DNA from: JAAFHB01 sp963675995
Lineage (GTDB): Bacteria > Bacteroidota > Bacteroidia > Bacteroidales > Prolixibacteraceae
Direction of reading: 5' to 3'
Length of the DNA: 64,000 nucleotides
Assembly (NCBI GenBank): GCA_963675995.2
Contig: CAXXIY010000002.1
Location: forward strand, 1,426,001-1,490,000
This document shows, in pieces, positions 17,841 to 26,240 of this stretch (positions within the stretch are counted from its first letter, which is position 1; every line of letters begins with the position of its first letter). The translations under genes and the position numbers were made by a program. The notes beneath the pieces are model-generated. The model made no database searches, was not told the DNA's origin, and was given only the letters and a program-made list of their open reading frames with translations.

Positions 17841-19955
17841 ATGAGCAAATTGATCGTTGTTTTTGCCATTCTTCTCCTATCACTGGGATCGGCAGCACAA
17901 AAAAACAGTAATACAGTGGATAAAAATAATCCGTTTTTTAATGAGTACAAAACTCCATTTCAGGTCCCTCCATTCGATGAGATAAAACTCGTCCATTTTT
18001 TGCCGGCAATTGATGAAGGGATAAAGGTGCAGATGAAGGAGATAGAGACAATTATAACGAATCCTGCTGTTCCCGATTTTGAGAATACGATACTGGCTTA
18101 CGACAACTCGGGTGAGCTTCTTTCAAAGCCTTCGAGGGTTTTTGGTAATTTAAACGGAGCCAACACCAATCCTGAGATGCAGAAGCTGGCGCGCGAGATT
18201 ACCCCTAAGCTCACGCAGCATGGCGACAATATTTCCCTTAATCCGGCGCTCTTTAAGCGGATAAAAAGTGTTTATGACCGAAGAACAAAACTGGGGCTCA
18301 ATAGTGATCAGTTAAGGGTGGTGGAGAAGATCTACAACGATTTTGTACGCGGTGGGGCAAATCTTTCGGCCCAGGACCAGACCAAACTCCGTTCCTTAAA
18401 TGAAGCGCTTTCGAAGTTAAGTCTTCAGTTTGGGGAGAATGTACTGGCGGAGACCAATAAAAACTTCAGGCTGGTTGTTGACAATAAGGAGGAGTTGGAT
18501 GGCCTTTCCCCCGATGTTATTGAGGCGGCAGCAGCACAGGCGGGTAAAGACGGTATGAAGGGTAAATGGAGTTTTACGCTTCAAAAACCAAGTATGCTTC
18601 CTTTTCTTCAGTATGCCAAAAACCGCGATTTGCGCGAAAAGCTGTACCGTGGTTATTTTATGCGCAGTGACAACGGGAATAGCGCCGACAATAAGGAGAT
18701 CATTAAGAAAATCGTGGCGCTTCGCGATGAAAAGGCAAAGCTGATGGGTTATAAAAACTTTGCCGCTTTTGTGATCTCTGAGAATATGGCCAAAACTCCC
18801 GAAAATGTCGATGCTTTCCTTCAGAAACTTTGGGTTCCGGCCTTAAAACGTGCTAAAAGTGAGCTTTCCGAGATGCAATCGATCGTTAATAAAGAGGGTG
18901 GCAAATTTAAATTACAGTCGTGGGACTGGTGGTTTTATGCTGAAAAGTTGAGAAAGGCAAAATATGATCTCGATGAATCGGAAACCAAGCCTTTTTTCAG
19001 CCTTAAAAATGTCCAAAGTGGGATATTCTATGTTGCCAATAAGTTATATGGGATCACCTTCGAAAATAGAACTGATATCCCCGTTTATCATCCCGAAGTG
19101 GTTGCTTATGAAGTGAAAGAGGCCAATGGCGCGCACCTGGGGGTTTTATATATGGATTTTCATCCGCGTGACGGCAAGAGGGCAGGAGCGTGGTGTACAA
19201 CCTACCGCACACAGAAATATCGCGATGGGAAAAAAATTACCCCGGTAGTTTCGATGGTGATGAATTTTACCCGTCCATCAGGAAATGTGCCTGCTTTATT
19301 AAGTTTCGACGAAGTGACCACCATGTTTCATGAATTTGGTCATGCATTGCACCGCTTGTTTCAGGATCAGCCTTACGATCGTACTGCAGGCGATGTTCCA
19401 CGCGATTTTGTAGAACTTCCATCGCAGATCATGGAGAACTGGGCCTCAGAACCTGAAGTGCTTAAGGTTTATGCAAAGCATTATCAGACAGGGGTGACTA
19501 TCCCCGATGCACTGATTGCCAAAATAGAAAAGAGCCGGCAGTTTAATCAGGGATTTGAGACTGTGGAATATCTTGCAGCGGCGATCCTCGATATGAAGTA
19601 TCATAACATTGCCAATCCGGCAATTCCGAATATCCGAAAGTTTGAAAATGAATCACTTGGAAAGGAAGGGTTAATTCCTGAGATTTTGCCCCGTTACCGA
19701 AGTACCTATTTTTCGCATATTTTTAGTGGAGGTTACTCTGCCGGGTATTATGTGTACATTTGGGCAGCAGTACTTGATGCCGATGCTTTTCAGGCTTTTA
19801 AAGAGAGTGGCGATATTTTTAATCCGGTGCTGGCTACAAAGTTCCGTGAATTATTAACCAAAAGTGGTTCAGACGAGGGGATGACCATATATTCCAGATT
19901 CAGAGGAAAAGCTCCCGACATTAAACCTTTATTACAACGCAGAGGTTTAGATTAA
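17841..19955 (+). CDS. dcp: M3-family zinc metallopeptidase, dipeptidyl carboxypeptidase type
   Basis: A 704-residue peptidase with an N-terminal signal peptide (KLIVVFAILLLSLGSAAQ). Its start NPFFNEYKTPFQVPPFDEIK and LPAIDEGIKVQMKEIETI match the Dcp/oligopeptidase A family. The zinc site is HEFGHALH with His497, Glu498 and His501; the third ligand is the Glu in ELPSQIMENWASEP. Near the C-terminus SHIFSGGYSAGYYVYIWAAV is the conserved M3 active-site loop with Tyr residues. It removes C-terminal dipeptides from peptides, probably in the periplasm. The call is secure; Dcp is preferred to PrlC because of the signal peptide. Confidence 0.93.
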   Translation: MSKLIVVFAILLLSLGSAAQKNSNTVDKNNPFFNEYKTPFQVPPFDEIKLVHFLPAIDEGIKVQMKEIETIITNPAVPDFENTILAYDNSGELLSKPSRVFGNLNGANTNPEMQKLAREITPKLTQHGDNISLNPALFKRIKSVYDRRTKLGLNSDQLRVVEKIYNDFVRGGANLSAQDQTKLRSLNEALSKLSLQFGENVLAETNKNFRLVVDNKEELDGLSPDVIEAAAAQAGKDGMKGKWSFTLQKPSMLPFLQYAKNRDLREKLYRGYFMRSDNGNSADNKEIIKKIVALRDEKAKLMGYKNFAAFVISENMAKTPENVDAFLQKLWVPALKRAKSELSEMQSIVNKEGGKFKLQSWDWWFYAEKLRKAKYDLDESETKPFFSLKNVQSGIFYVANKLYGITFENRTDIPVYHPEVVAYEVKEANGAHLGVLYMDFHPRDGKRAGAWCTTYRTQKYRDGKKITPVVSMVMNFTRPSGNVPALLSFDEVTTMFHEFGHALHRLFQDQPYDRTAGDVPRDFVELPSQIMENWASEPEVLKVYAKHYQTGVTIPDALIAKIEKSRQFNQGFETVEYLAAAILDMKYHNIANPAIPNIRKFENESLGKEGLIPEILPRYRSTYFSHIFSGGYSAGYYVYIWAAVLDADAFQAFKESGDIFNPVLATKFRELLTKSGSDEGMTIYSRFRGKAPDIKPLLQRRGLD

Positions 19956-19979
19956 AAGCTTATTTTAATATTTATAAAA

Positions 19980-20765
19980 ATGGAATTAAACCGAGATCCG
20001 CGATTAGCAGTGCTTTTTGATGCTGATAATGTCCCATATTCCAATGTAAGAGGAATGCTTGCCGAAATTGCTAAGTACGGCACTCCTACTTTTAAAAGAA
20101 TTTATGGTGATTGGACAAAACCTACTGTTGCCGGATGGAAAACGGTACTTCTCGAAAATGGCATCACCCCAATCCAGCAATACAGTTACACAACTGGTAA
20201 AAATGCAACCGATTCGGCCATGATTATCGATGCCATGGATATACTCTATACGGGTCGCGTAGATGGATTTTGTATTGTATCGAGCGACAGTGATTTCACA
20301 AGACTTGCCACCCGTTTAAGGGAGGCGGGAATGAAAGTTTATGGTATTGGAGAGAAGAAAACTCCGATACCTTTTATTGCAGCATGTGATAAGTTTATCT
20401 ATCTCGAAATCCTTAAGCCGGTTGAACCGGTTGTCAAGCAGACCTTGATTCCGAAGGTTAAATCCAAATCGCGTGCAAAAGCAAACGAGGTAGTACAGAC
20501 GCCACCTGTAAATGTGATTGAGATTGCAAACAAAGGGCTGGCCAAGGTGATTTTTGACAGTATCAATGACCTTGCTGATGAAAATGGATGGGCTTTTTTA
20601 GGCGATTTGGGTAATCTGATTCTGAAAAAGCAACCCGATTTCGATCCACGTAATTATGGATTTAAAAAACTGGTTCCATTGATTAAGAGCTTTGATCAGT
20701 TCGAAATCGATGAACGGGATACCGGAAAGAAGAATACTACCCTGGTTTTTGTCAGAACTAAATAA
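19980..20765 (+). CDS. NYN-domain (LabA/MARF1-like) RNase with C-terminal LOTUS/OST-HTH domain
   Basis: A 261-residue protein. The N-terminal NYN domain (residues 8-140) has the PIN-like acidic positions in LAVLFDADNVPYSNVRGMLA, KNATDSAMIIDAMDILYT and FCIVSSDSDFTRLATRLREA. The C-terminus (about residues 185-258: DSINDLADENGWAFLGDLGN and PDFDPRNYGFKKLVPLIKSF) is a LOTUS/OST-HTH RNA-binding domain ending DTGKKNTTLVFVRTK. The pair makes it a likely RNA endonuclease of bacterial RNA turnover. It follows the peptidase gene by 24 bp. Domain calls are secure; the target is unknown. Confidence 0.9.
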   Translation: MELNRDPRLAVLFDADNVPYSNVRGMLAEIAKYGTPTFKRIYGDWTKPTVAGWKTVLLENGITPIQQYSYTTGKNATDSAMIIDAMDILYTGRVDGFCIVSSDSDFTRLATRLREAGMKVYGIGEKKTPIPFIAACDKFIYLEILKPVEPVVKQTLIPKVKSKSRAKANEVVQTPPVNVIEIANKGLAKVIFDSINDLADENGWAFLGDLGNLILKKQPDFDPRNYGFKKLVPLIKSFDQFEIDERDTGKKNTTLVFVRTK

Positions 20766-20784
20766 AATCACGAAAAACTATATT

Positions 20785-20792
20785 TATATTTG
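20785..20792 (+). promoter_or_regulatory. Candidate -7 promoter box for the DUF151-thyA-folA cluster
   Basis: TATATTTG is an exact match to the Bacteroidetes TAnnTTTG box, about 96 bp before the DUF151 start. A well-spaced -33 TTTG was not found, so this is tentative. Confidence 0.4.
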
Positions 20793-20887
20793 TTCGCTCA
20801 TCTATCAACCTAATTTCCGCGATGAAACAAGCCCCTGTGGATCGGGACATGTTCCATCTGATCTTAAAAAAACGAATAAATCCACGG

Positions 20888-21490
20888 ATGAAAAAAGTTA
20901 AATTAAATATCCTTGGCTTGTCATACAGCCAGACACAAACAGGAGCTTATGCACTGGTTCTCTCTGAGGCTGATGGCAATAGAAGAATTCCTATTATCAT
21001 TGGAGCCGTTGAAGCACAGGCCATTGCCATACAACTGGAAGGACTTAAGCCTCCCAGGCCTTTGACACACGACCTGTTTCTCAATGTAGCGCTTGCCTTC
21101 GATATCGAGATTGTTGAGGTCTTTATCCATAAATTGGAAGAGGGGATTTTCTATGCGGAGATTGTTTGCGAGCAGAATGCCAACCGGGTAAGGGTTGATT
21201 CAAGAACCTCGGATGCCATAGCGCTTGCGCTTCGGTTTGAATGTCCAATCTTCACAACCGAAGATATTATTGAGAAAGCCGGGATCATTATGGAGTTCGA
21301 CGAGAATGGGGATGTGAGTGATGAACCTGAAGATGCTGATATGATTAAAAGATCGAATGTAAAGCATGTCGATTATTCAGAATACTCAGCTGACGAGTTA
21401 AACGAAATGCTTGGCGCAGCAATAGCCGCCGAAGATTACGAAAAAGCGTCCGAGATTCGTGACGAGATCAACAAAAGAAAAATATTATGA
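20888..21490 (+). CDS. Bifunctional nuclease family protein (DUF151) with UVR domain
   Basis: About 200 residues from the ATG at 20888 (KKVKLNILGLSYSQTQTGAY). The frame is open upstream to 20822 but that extension is basic and unlike the family. Residues 1-130 are the BFN/DUF151 domain: EADGNRRIPIIIGAVEAQAI, LEGLKPPRPLTHDLFLNVAL and RTSDAIALALRFECPIFTTE. The C-terminus AAIAAEDYEKASEIRDEINK is a UVR motif. Plant homologues have combined RNase and DNase activity; the bacterial role is unclear. Its stop overlaps the thyA start (ATGA), so the genes are coupled. Confidence 0.9.
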   Translation: MKKVKLNILGLSYSQTQTGAYALVLSEADGNRRIPIIIGAVEAQAIAIQLEGLKPPRPLTHDLFLNVALAFDIEIVEVFIHKLEEGIFYAEIVCEQNANRVRVDSRTSDAIALALRFECPIFTTEDIIEKAGIIMEFDENGDVSDEPEDADMIKRSNVKHVDYSEYSADELNEMLGAAIAAEDYEKASEIRDEINKRKIL

Positions 21491-22281
21491 GGCAATATAA
21501 TGATCTCCTGAAGCACATTCTAAATTACGGGAGACCACAGGAAGACCGCACTGGTACAGGAACAAAAAGTATCTTTGGTTACCAGATGCGATTTAATTTG
21601 GAGGAAGGATTTCCAGTCGTAACCACCAAAAAACTTCATTTAAAGTCAATTATTTATGAATTGTTGTGGTTCCTTTCCGGAGATACCAATGTAAAATATC
21701 TTCAGGATCATGGTGTGCGGATATGGAACGAATGGGCCGATGAGAATGGCAACCTTGGACATATCTATGGTTATCAATGGCGATCATGGCCCACTCCGGA
21801 AGGGAAATTTATAGATCAGATCACCCGTTTGATTGATGAAATTAAAGTAAATCCTATCTCCCGACGATTAATTGTAAGCGCCTGGAATGTGGGTGATCTG
21901 GATAAGATGAATCTTCCTCCATGCCATTTGCTTTTCCAGTTTTATGTGAATGAAGGGAGGCTCTCCTGTCAGCTTTATCAGCGGAGCGCTGATGTTTTTC
22001 TGGGTGTTCCGTTTAATATTGCCTCTTATGCGTTACTTACCCTGATGGTTGCTCAGGTGACAGGATTAAAACCCGGAGATTTTGTCCACACTTTTGGAGA
22101 TGCTCATATTTATAACAATCATCTCGATCAGGTTAACCTTCAGCTGTCGCGTACCCCTTATCCCCTGCCTCAGATGAGGATCAATCCGGAGGTGAAGTCG
22201 ATTTTTGATTTTAAATATGATGATTTTGTACTTGTCAATTATCAAAGTCATCCGCATATTAAGGGGGAAGTGTCGGTGTAA
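21487..22281 (+). CDS. thyA: Thymidylate synthase
   Basis: A 264-residue enzyme of standard bacterial length that methylates dUMP to dTMP with methylene-tetrahydrofolate. Signatures: QEDRTGTGTKSIFGYQMRFN, WLLWFLSGDTNVKYL-type helix, the catalytic cysteine Cys146 in LPPCHLLFQFYV, the dUMP-binding QRSADVFLGVPFNIASYALL and FGDAHIYNNHLDQ. It overlaps DUF151 by 4 bp and is followed by dihydrofolate reductase, which regenerates the folate it oxidises. Confidence 0.98.
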   Translation: MRQYNDLLKHILNYGRPQEDRTGTGTKSIFGYQMRFNLEEGFPVVTTKKLHLKSIIYELLWFLSGDTNVKYLQDHGVRIWNEWADENGNLGHIYGYQWRSWPTPEGKFIDQITRLIDEIKVNPISRRLIVSAWNVGDLDKMNLPPCHLLFQFYVNEGRLSCQLYQRSADVFLGVPFNIASYALLTLMVAQVTGLKPGDFVHTFGDAHIYNNHLDQVNLQLSRTPYPLPQMRINPEVKSIFDFKYDDFVLVNYQSHPHIKGEVSV

Positions 22282-22446
22282 CGAAGGCAGAGGTTTTGGC
22301 AGTGTGTTATTCAGATGCAGGCCAAAGCAGAAGGATTTTCTGTTCGTTGGTAAGCTGTCTGTTTTGATTATGCCCAATAGCCTACTGCCTAAATGTCTAA
22401 TCAACTGATTCTTAAAGTAAGAATTGTTTCATTTAATACGATTTCC

Positions 22447-22941
22447 ATGATCTACCCAAATATTGCCATTATTGTAGCCATTGCCCAAAATTTTGCCATT
22501 GGCAGAAACAATGACCTGTTGTTTCACCTCCCCAATGATTTAAAACGGTTTAAGAAGATTACATCAGGTCATGCTGTAATTATGGGTAAAAAAACCCTTT
22601 TTTCACTTCCCAACGGGCCACTCCCAAATAGGAGGAATATTGTGATTACCGATATTCCGGGAGAAACCTTTGACCGATGCGAAACGGTCTATTCCATCGA
22701 CGAAGCAATAGAGGTGGTTAAAGAGGAGCAACTCGCATTCGTTATTGGAGGGGGAATGATCTACCGGCAGTTTTATCCAATTGCAGGAAAGCTGTTTCTC
22801 ACGATGGCTCATCGCGATTTCGAGGCAGACACCTTCTTCCCTGCAATTAATTTTAATGATTGGAAAGAGCTGTCACGCGAAGATCTGTTCGATGAGAAAA
22901 ATAATTTCAACTATTCGAATATTGATCTTGAAAGAATCTGA
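22447..22941 (+). CDS. folA: Dihydrofolate reductase
   Basis: A 164-residue NADPH-dependent reductase. The start is taken at ATG 22447 (MIYPNIAIIVAIAQNFAIGR); the frame extends upstream to 22393 but the DHFR fold begins here. Family motifs: NNDLLFHLPNDLKRFKKITS (the Met20-loop region with the active-site acid Asp in LPNDL), HAVIMGKKTLFSLPNGPLPN, RRNIVITDIP and the nucleotide-binding AFVIGGGMIYRQFYP. It recycles dihydrofolate made by ThyA, 165 bp upstream. Confidence 0.96.
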   Translation: MIYPNIAIIVAIAQNFAIGRNNDLLFHLPNDLKRFKKITSGHAVIMGKKTLFSLPNGPLPNRRNIVITDIPGETFDRCETVYSIDEAIEVVKEEQLAFVIGGGMIYRQFYPIAGKLFLTMAHRDFEADTFFPAINFNDWKELSREDLFDEKNNFNYSNIDLERI

Positions 22942-23013
22942 ACAACAGAAGCCTCACCTCACACAACAATTCAGATTTTTCAATACCTAAGTTTTGCATC
23001 TGATTTGAATGGC

Positions 23014-24288
23014 TTAAGGTAGAAATTCTATTTCGCTGGAAACCAATTCGGCATCTGCTTCTTTAATGACCCTCCTTTCGTGTTTGTACCGGAACACAAA
23101 GGGGAAGATAATTCCAAGTAAAAGTGCATATCCTGCAAAGACAAACCAGATACTTTGCCAGTCTCTGAGATCCCCTTTCGTAAAATGATCAACCACCCAG
23201 CCACTGGCAATGCCACCGATAAATGCGCCAAAACCATTGGTCATGATCATGAATAAACCCTGTGCACTTGCCCTGATACGGGGGTCTGCTTCCGTTTCGA
23301 CAAATAGTGAACCTGAAATATTAAAGAAATCAAAAGCCATACCATAAACAATCATCGATAAAACAAGCAGATATAATCCACCACCCGGATTACCGATTCC
23401 AAATAATGCAAAACGGAGTACCCAGGCGAACATGCTGATCAGCATCACCTTCTTAATCCCGAAACGATGAAGAAAGAATGGTATGGTGAGGATAAACAAG
23501 GTCTCGGATATCTGTGAAATCGATAATAAGACAATAGGGTGTTTTACCCCGAAGGTATCGGGATGGGTAAGGTTGAAACTCTCGAGGAAAGAGCCGCCAA
23601 AAGCATTCGTAATCTGTAATGCTGCCCCAAGGAACATCGCAAACAGAAAAAACACAGCCATCTTTTTTTGTTTGAAAAGTACAAGCGCATCCAAACCAAA
23701 CCGGGCAAGTAACGACTTCTTTTGATTTGACCTCTCCGGTTTGCAGGATGGCATCGTAAAAGCGTAAATTCCTAAAACCAGGGCTGAAGCTGAACTAAAT
23801 ATTAGCTGGGTTGAGCTGGATTTCCAGCCCAAAAGGTCTACAAACCACATGGCAGCTATAAAACCAACGGTTCCCCATACCCTGATTGGCGGGAAATCTT
23901 TCACAACATCATATCCCTTTTGCTTTAAAACAACATACGAAACCGTACTGTTTAATGCGATGGTGGGCATATAGAACATTGAGTTTAAAAGCATCACATA
24001 AAAGAATAGGTGTGGATCGGTGATGGTTGAGGCCCAAAAAAGTAAAACAGCCCCTGTCAGATGACAAACGCCTAATAGCTTTTCAGCATTGACCCATTTG
24101 TCGGCAATAATACCCATCACTGCAGGCATAAATAGGGAGGCAATCCCCAGGGTCGAAAAAACGGAACCAATCTCCATTCCCGTAAAATGTAATGTACCGC
24201 CTAAATAACCACCTATGGAGATCAGCCATGATCCCCAGATAAAAAACTGCAGAAAATTCATCAATGTAAGACGATACTTAATCCCCAT
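23014..24288 (-). CDS. MFS nucleoside permease-like transporter (NupG/XapB family)
   Basis: About 424 residues with 12 membrane helices. The start was placed at ATG 24288 (MGIKYRLTLMNFLQFFIWGS) rather than the in-frame TTG at 24318. The segment MNFLQFFIWGSWLISIGGYL, PAVMGIIADKWVNAEKLLGV, the substrate-helix motif FPPIRVWGTVGFIAAMWFVD and ISQISETLFILTIPFFLHRF are typical of the nucleoside:H+ symporter family of E. coli NupG and XapB and of Bacteroidetes relatives. It probably imports nucleosides by proton symport. It is monocistronic. Family call high, substrate moderate. Confidence 0.88.
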   Translation of the reverse strand: MGIKYRLTLMNFLQFFIWGSWLISIGGYLGGTLHFTGMEIGSVFSTLGIASLFMPAVMGIIADKWVNAEKLLGVCHLTGAVLLFWASTITDPHLFFYVMLLNSMFYMPTIALNSTVSYVVLKQKGYDVVKDFPPIRVWGTVGFIAAMWFVDLLGWKSSSTQLIFSSASALVLGIYAFTMPSCKPERSNQKKSLLARFGLDALVLFKQKKMAVFFLFAMFLGAALQITNAFGGSFLESFNLTHPDTFGVKHPIVLLSISQISETLFILTIPFFLHRFGIKKVMLISMFAWVLRFALFGIGNPGGGLYLLVLSMIVYGMAFDFFNISGSLFVETEADPRIRASAQGLFMIMTNGFGAFIGGIASGWVVDHFTKGDLRDWQSIWFVFAGYALLLGIIFPFVFRYKHERRVIKEADAELVSSEIEFLP

Positions 24289-24432
24289 ATCTTTCAAAAA
24301 ATTAGTTAATTCTATCAAAGTGTAATTGTAATCGAAAACTCACCGGGAACAAATCACATCCAGGTGAATATATTCCAGCCAGTCGCAGGTCGCCAGCTGC
24401 TTATCATTTGAAAATTATTTGTTTTTTAACGA

Positions 24433-25107
24433 TCAGTCATCGAGTATCAGCAATTTCCCCAGATTCTCAAACCTTGAATGGTAATCATCGATGGCGCATT
24501 GCATCACTTCAAATGCTTCGCTCTTGTCATAAACATGGGTGATAACCGAATTTTTCTCTTCACCTGGAAGATCTTTGTAGGTGAGGAAATAATGTCGGAG
24601 CCGGGTGATAATTGTCTCAGGAACATCTGCAAGATCAGCGAAATGACCGTACACAAAGTCGTTATTCAGTACAGCAATGATTTTATCATCGGCCTCATTC
24701 CCGTCAATCATTCTGAATCCCCCAATGGGACGTGCTGTGACAAGGATATCTCCATGTGCGATATTCTTTTCTGTAAGGACTACAATATCAAGTGGATCGC
24801 CATCGCCTTTTACCCCTTTTAGTCCTGTTTTATCCATACAGAATTTTCCAACCTTTTTACCGCAGTAGGTCTGGGGGATAAATCCATAAAGTGCAGGAAC
24901 TACATTTGAGAATTGCTGCGGACGGTCAATTTTGAGGTAACCGGTATCTTTATCAACCTCATATTTTACAGTGTCGGTAGGAACCACTTCAATAAATGCG
25001 GTGACCTTCTCCGGAATATGATCGCCAATGTGAACCCCATGCCAGGGATGCGACTTATAACGCAACCCCATAAGCCTCCCAATGGGATCTGAAAATTTAT
25101 CTGCCAT
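24433..25107 (-). CDS. ppa: Inorganic pyrophosphatase, family I
   Basis: A 224-residue soluble enzyme hydrolysing pyrophosphate to phosphate, slightly longer than the 175-residue E. coli enzyme. The catalytic metal-binding motif is GDGDPLDIVVLTE with its three Asp. Other family segments are VKYEVDKDTGYLKIDRPQQF, ALYGFIPQTYCGKKVGKFCM and RMIDGNEADDKIIAVLNNDF. The N-terminal addition (FSDPIGRLMGLRYKSHPWHG) is usual in Bacteroidetes homologues. Monocistronic. Confidence 0.95.
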   Translation of the reverse strand: MADKFSDPIGRLMGLRYKSHPWHGVHIGDHIPEKVTAFIEVVPTDTVKYEVDKDTGYLKIDRPQQFSNVVPALYGFIPQTYCGKKVGKFCMDKTGLKGVKGDGDPLDIVVLTEKNIAHGDILVTARPIGGFRMIDGNEADDKIIAVLNNDFVYGHFADLADVPETIITRLRHYFLTYKDLPGEEKNSVITHVYDKSEAFEVMQCAIDDYHSRFENLGKLLILDD

Positions 25108-25524
25108 AGCAATTGATTTTTATAAAATAGACATGATTCACGAATCACCGACCGGAATGAATATTCCCTCATGGCTATTCCATTTGGCTGCTATAAAACA
25201 AATTCTATACAAATGAAATCTCAATTTGAAATATTCGCTGGTTGATAGATGAACTGACAACCAAAGGAAACGAATTTTTTCCATATTTAGCTGAAGATTT
25301 CAAAAAAAAGTAGTTCTGTGATGTTGAGTAGGGATAATGTGAACATTGCGCCTTCAGCAGCTAACTGCCAGCGGATGGCAACTGGCAGCTAGCGATTGGT
25401 GGCTTGCGACTGTCAAAACGCTGTCGTTAATGGATTGCCTTTTCAGAATCTGACAAATGTAAAAAAAGCAGATTAGTTCAGATTACCCATGCGCGCTGCC
25501 AGATGGTAACAGCCAGAAGCAAAA
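25108..25524. other. 417-bp intergenic region with a CTGGC/GACTTGC word repeat
   Basis: No gene is supported. Positions about 25358-25412 carry repeated words (GCTAACTGCCAGCGGATGGC, ACTGGCAGCTAGCGATTGG, TGGCTTGCGACTG) of the type also found at 7539-7612 and 24375-24403. The rest is plain AT-rich spacer between the ppa start and the comM 3' end. Confidence 0.5.
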
Positions 25525-26178
25525 TCATGCTCCCCATCCTTCGCGGTCGAGACTGCGGTATTGAATCGCCTCACCAAGGTGGTCAGCCTGAATTGATTCA
25601 GCTCCTTCGAGGTCAGCGATAGTTCGCGATACCTTCAGGATACGGTCATATGCCCTTGCTGATAGTCCCAGTTTCTCCATGGCATTTTTAAGCAATTGAT
25701 GCCCTGCCTGATCAGGAATGCAATACTGATGTAGTAACTTCGTATTCATTTGTGCATTACAATAGATCTCGGTATCATGAAATCGCTCACGTTGTATTTC
25801 ACGGGCTGCAATCACCCGTTGCCGGACAATTTCACTTTTTTCGCCAGGTTTCATCTCCGAAAGTTCATTGAAAGGGACAGGAACCACTTCCAGATGAATA
25901 TCAATACGGTCAAGCAGAGGTCCGGAAATCCGGCTTAAATATTTCTGAACCATTCCGGGTGCACACACGCATTGCTTTGTGGGATGGTTGTAAAACCCGC
26001 ACGGACAGGGATTCATAGAAGCAACCATCATAAAGGAGGCGGGGTATTCCACCGAAAATTTTGCCCTTGAGATGGTAATCATCCGGTCTTCGAGAGGCTG
26101 CCGCAGAACTTCCAGTACCGTTCGTTTAAACTCTGGTAACTCGTCAAGAAACAATACTCCGTTATGGGCAAGCGATAT
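25525..26178 (-). pseudogene. comM: comM (YifB, Mg-chelatase-like) 3' fragment, split by the integrated element
   Basis: C-terminal 217 codons of a ComM/YifB AAA+ ATPase. In frame from 26178 it reads ISLAHNGVLFLDELPEFKRT, i.e. Walker B (VLFLDE), then the sensor region ASMNPCPCGFYNHPTKQC, the SRISGPLLDRIDIHLEV motif and the C-terminal helical domain LSARAYDRILKVSRTIADLE. The fragment has no start codon of its own near the junction (a TTG at 26154 is the only candidate). The N-terminal half, with Walker A, is 23.6 kb away at 49760-50644. ComM homologues promote branch migration during natural transformation in Vibrio. Neither half alone can hold a complete ATPase site. Confidence 0.95.
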
Positions 26179-26198
26179 AACACTTGGATATATTAAGG
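26176..26198 (+). other. attL: TAT duplication plus left terminal inverted repeat
   Basis: comM sequence ends at TAT (26176-26178), then AACACT, then TGGATATATTAAGG (26185-26198), a 14-bp repeat present in perfect inverted form at 49741-49754. The comM side matches the frame of the right fragment exactly, which fixes the junction to within the 3-bp TAT. Confidence 0.88.
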
Positions 26199-26240
26199 AT
26201 AAATCATATTTTTGTCGAATATTTCGATAAAATATTGATT

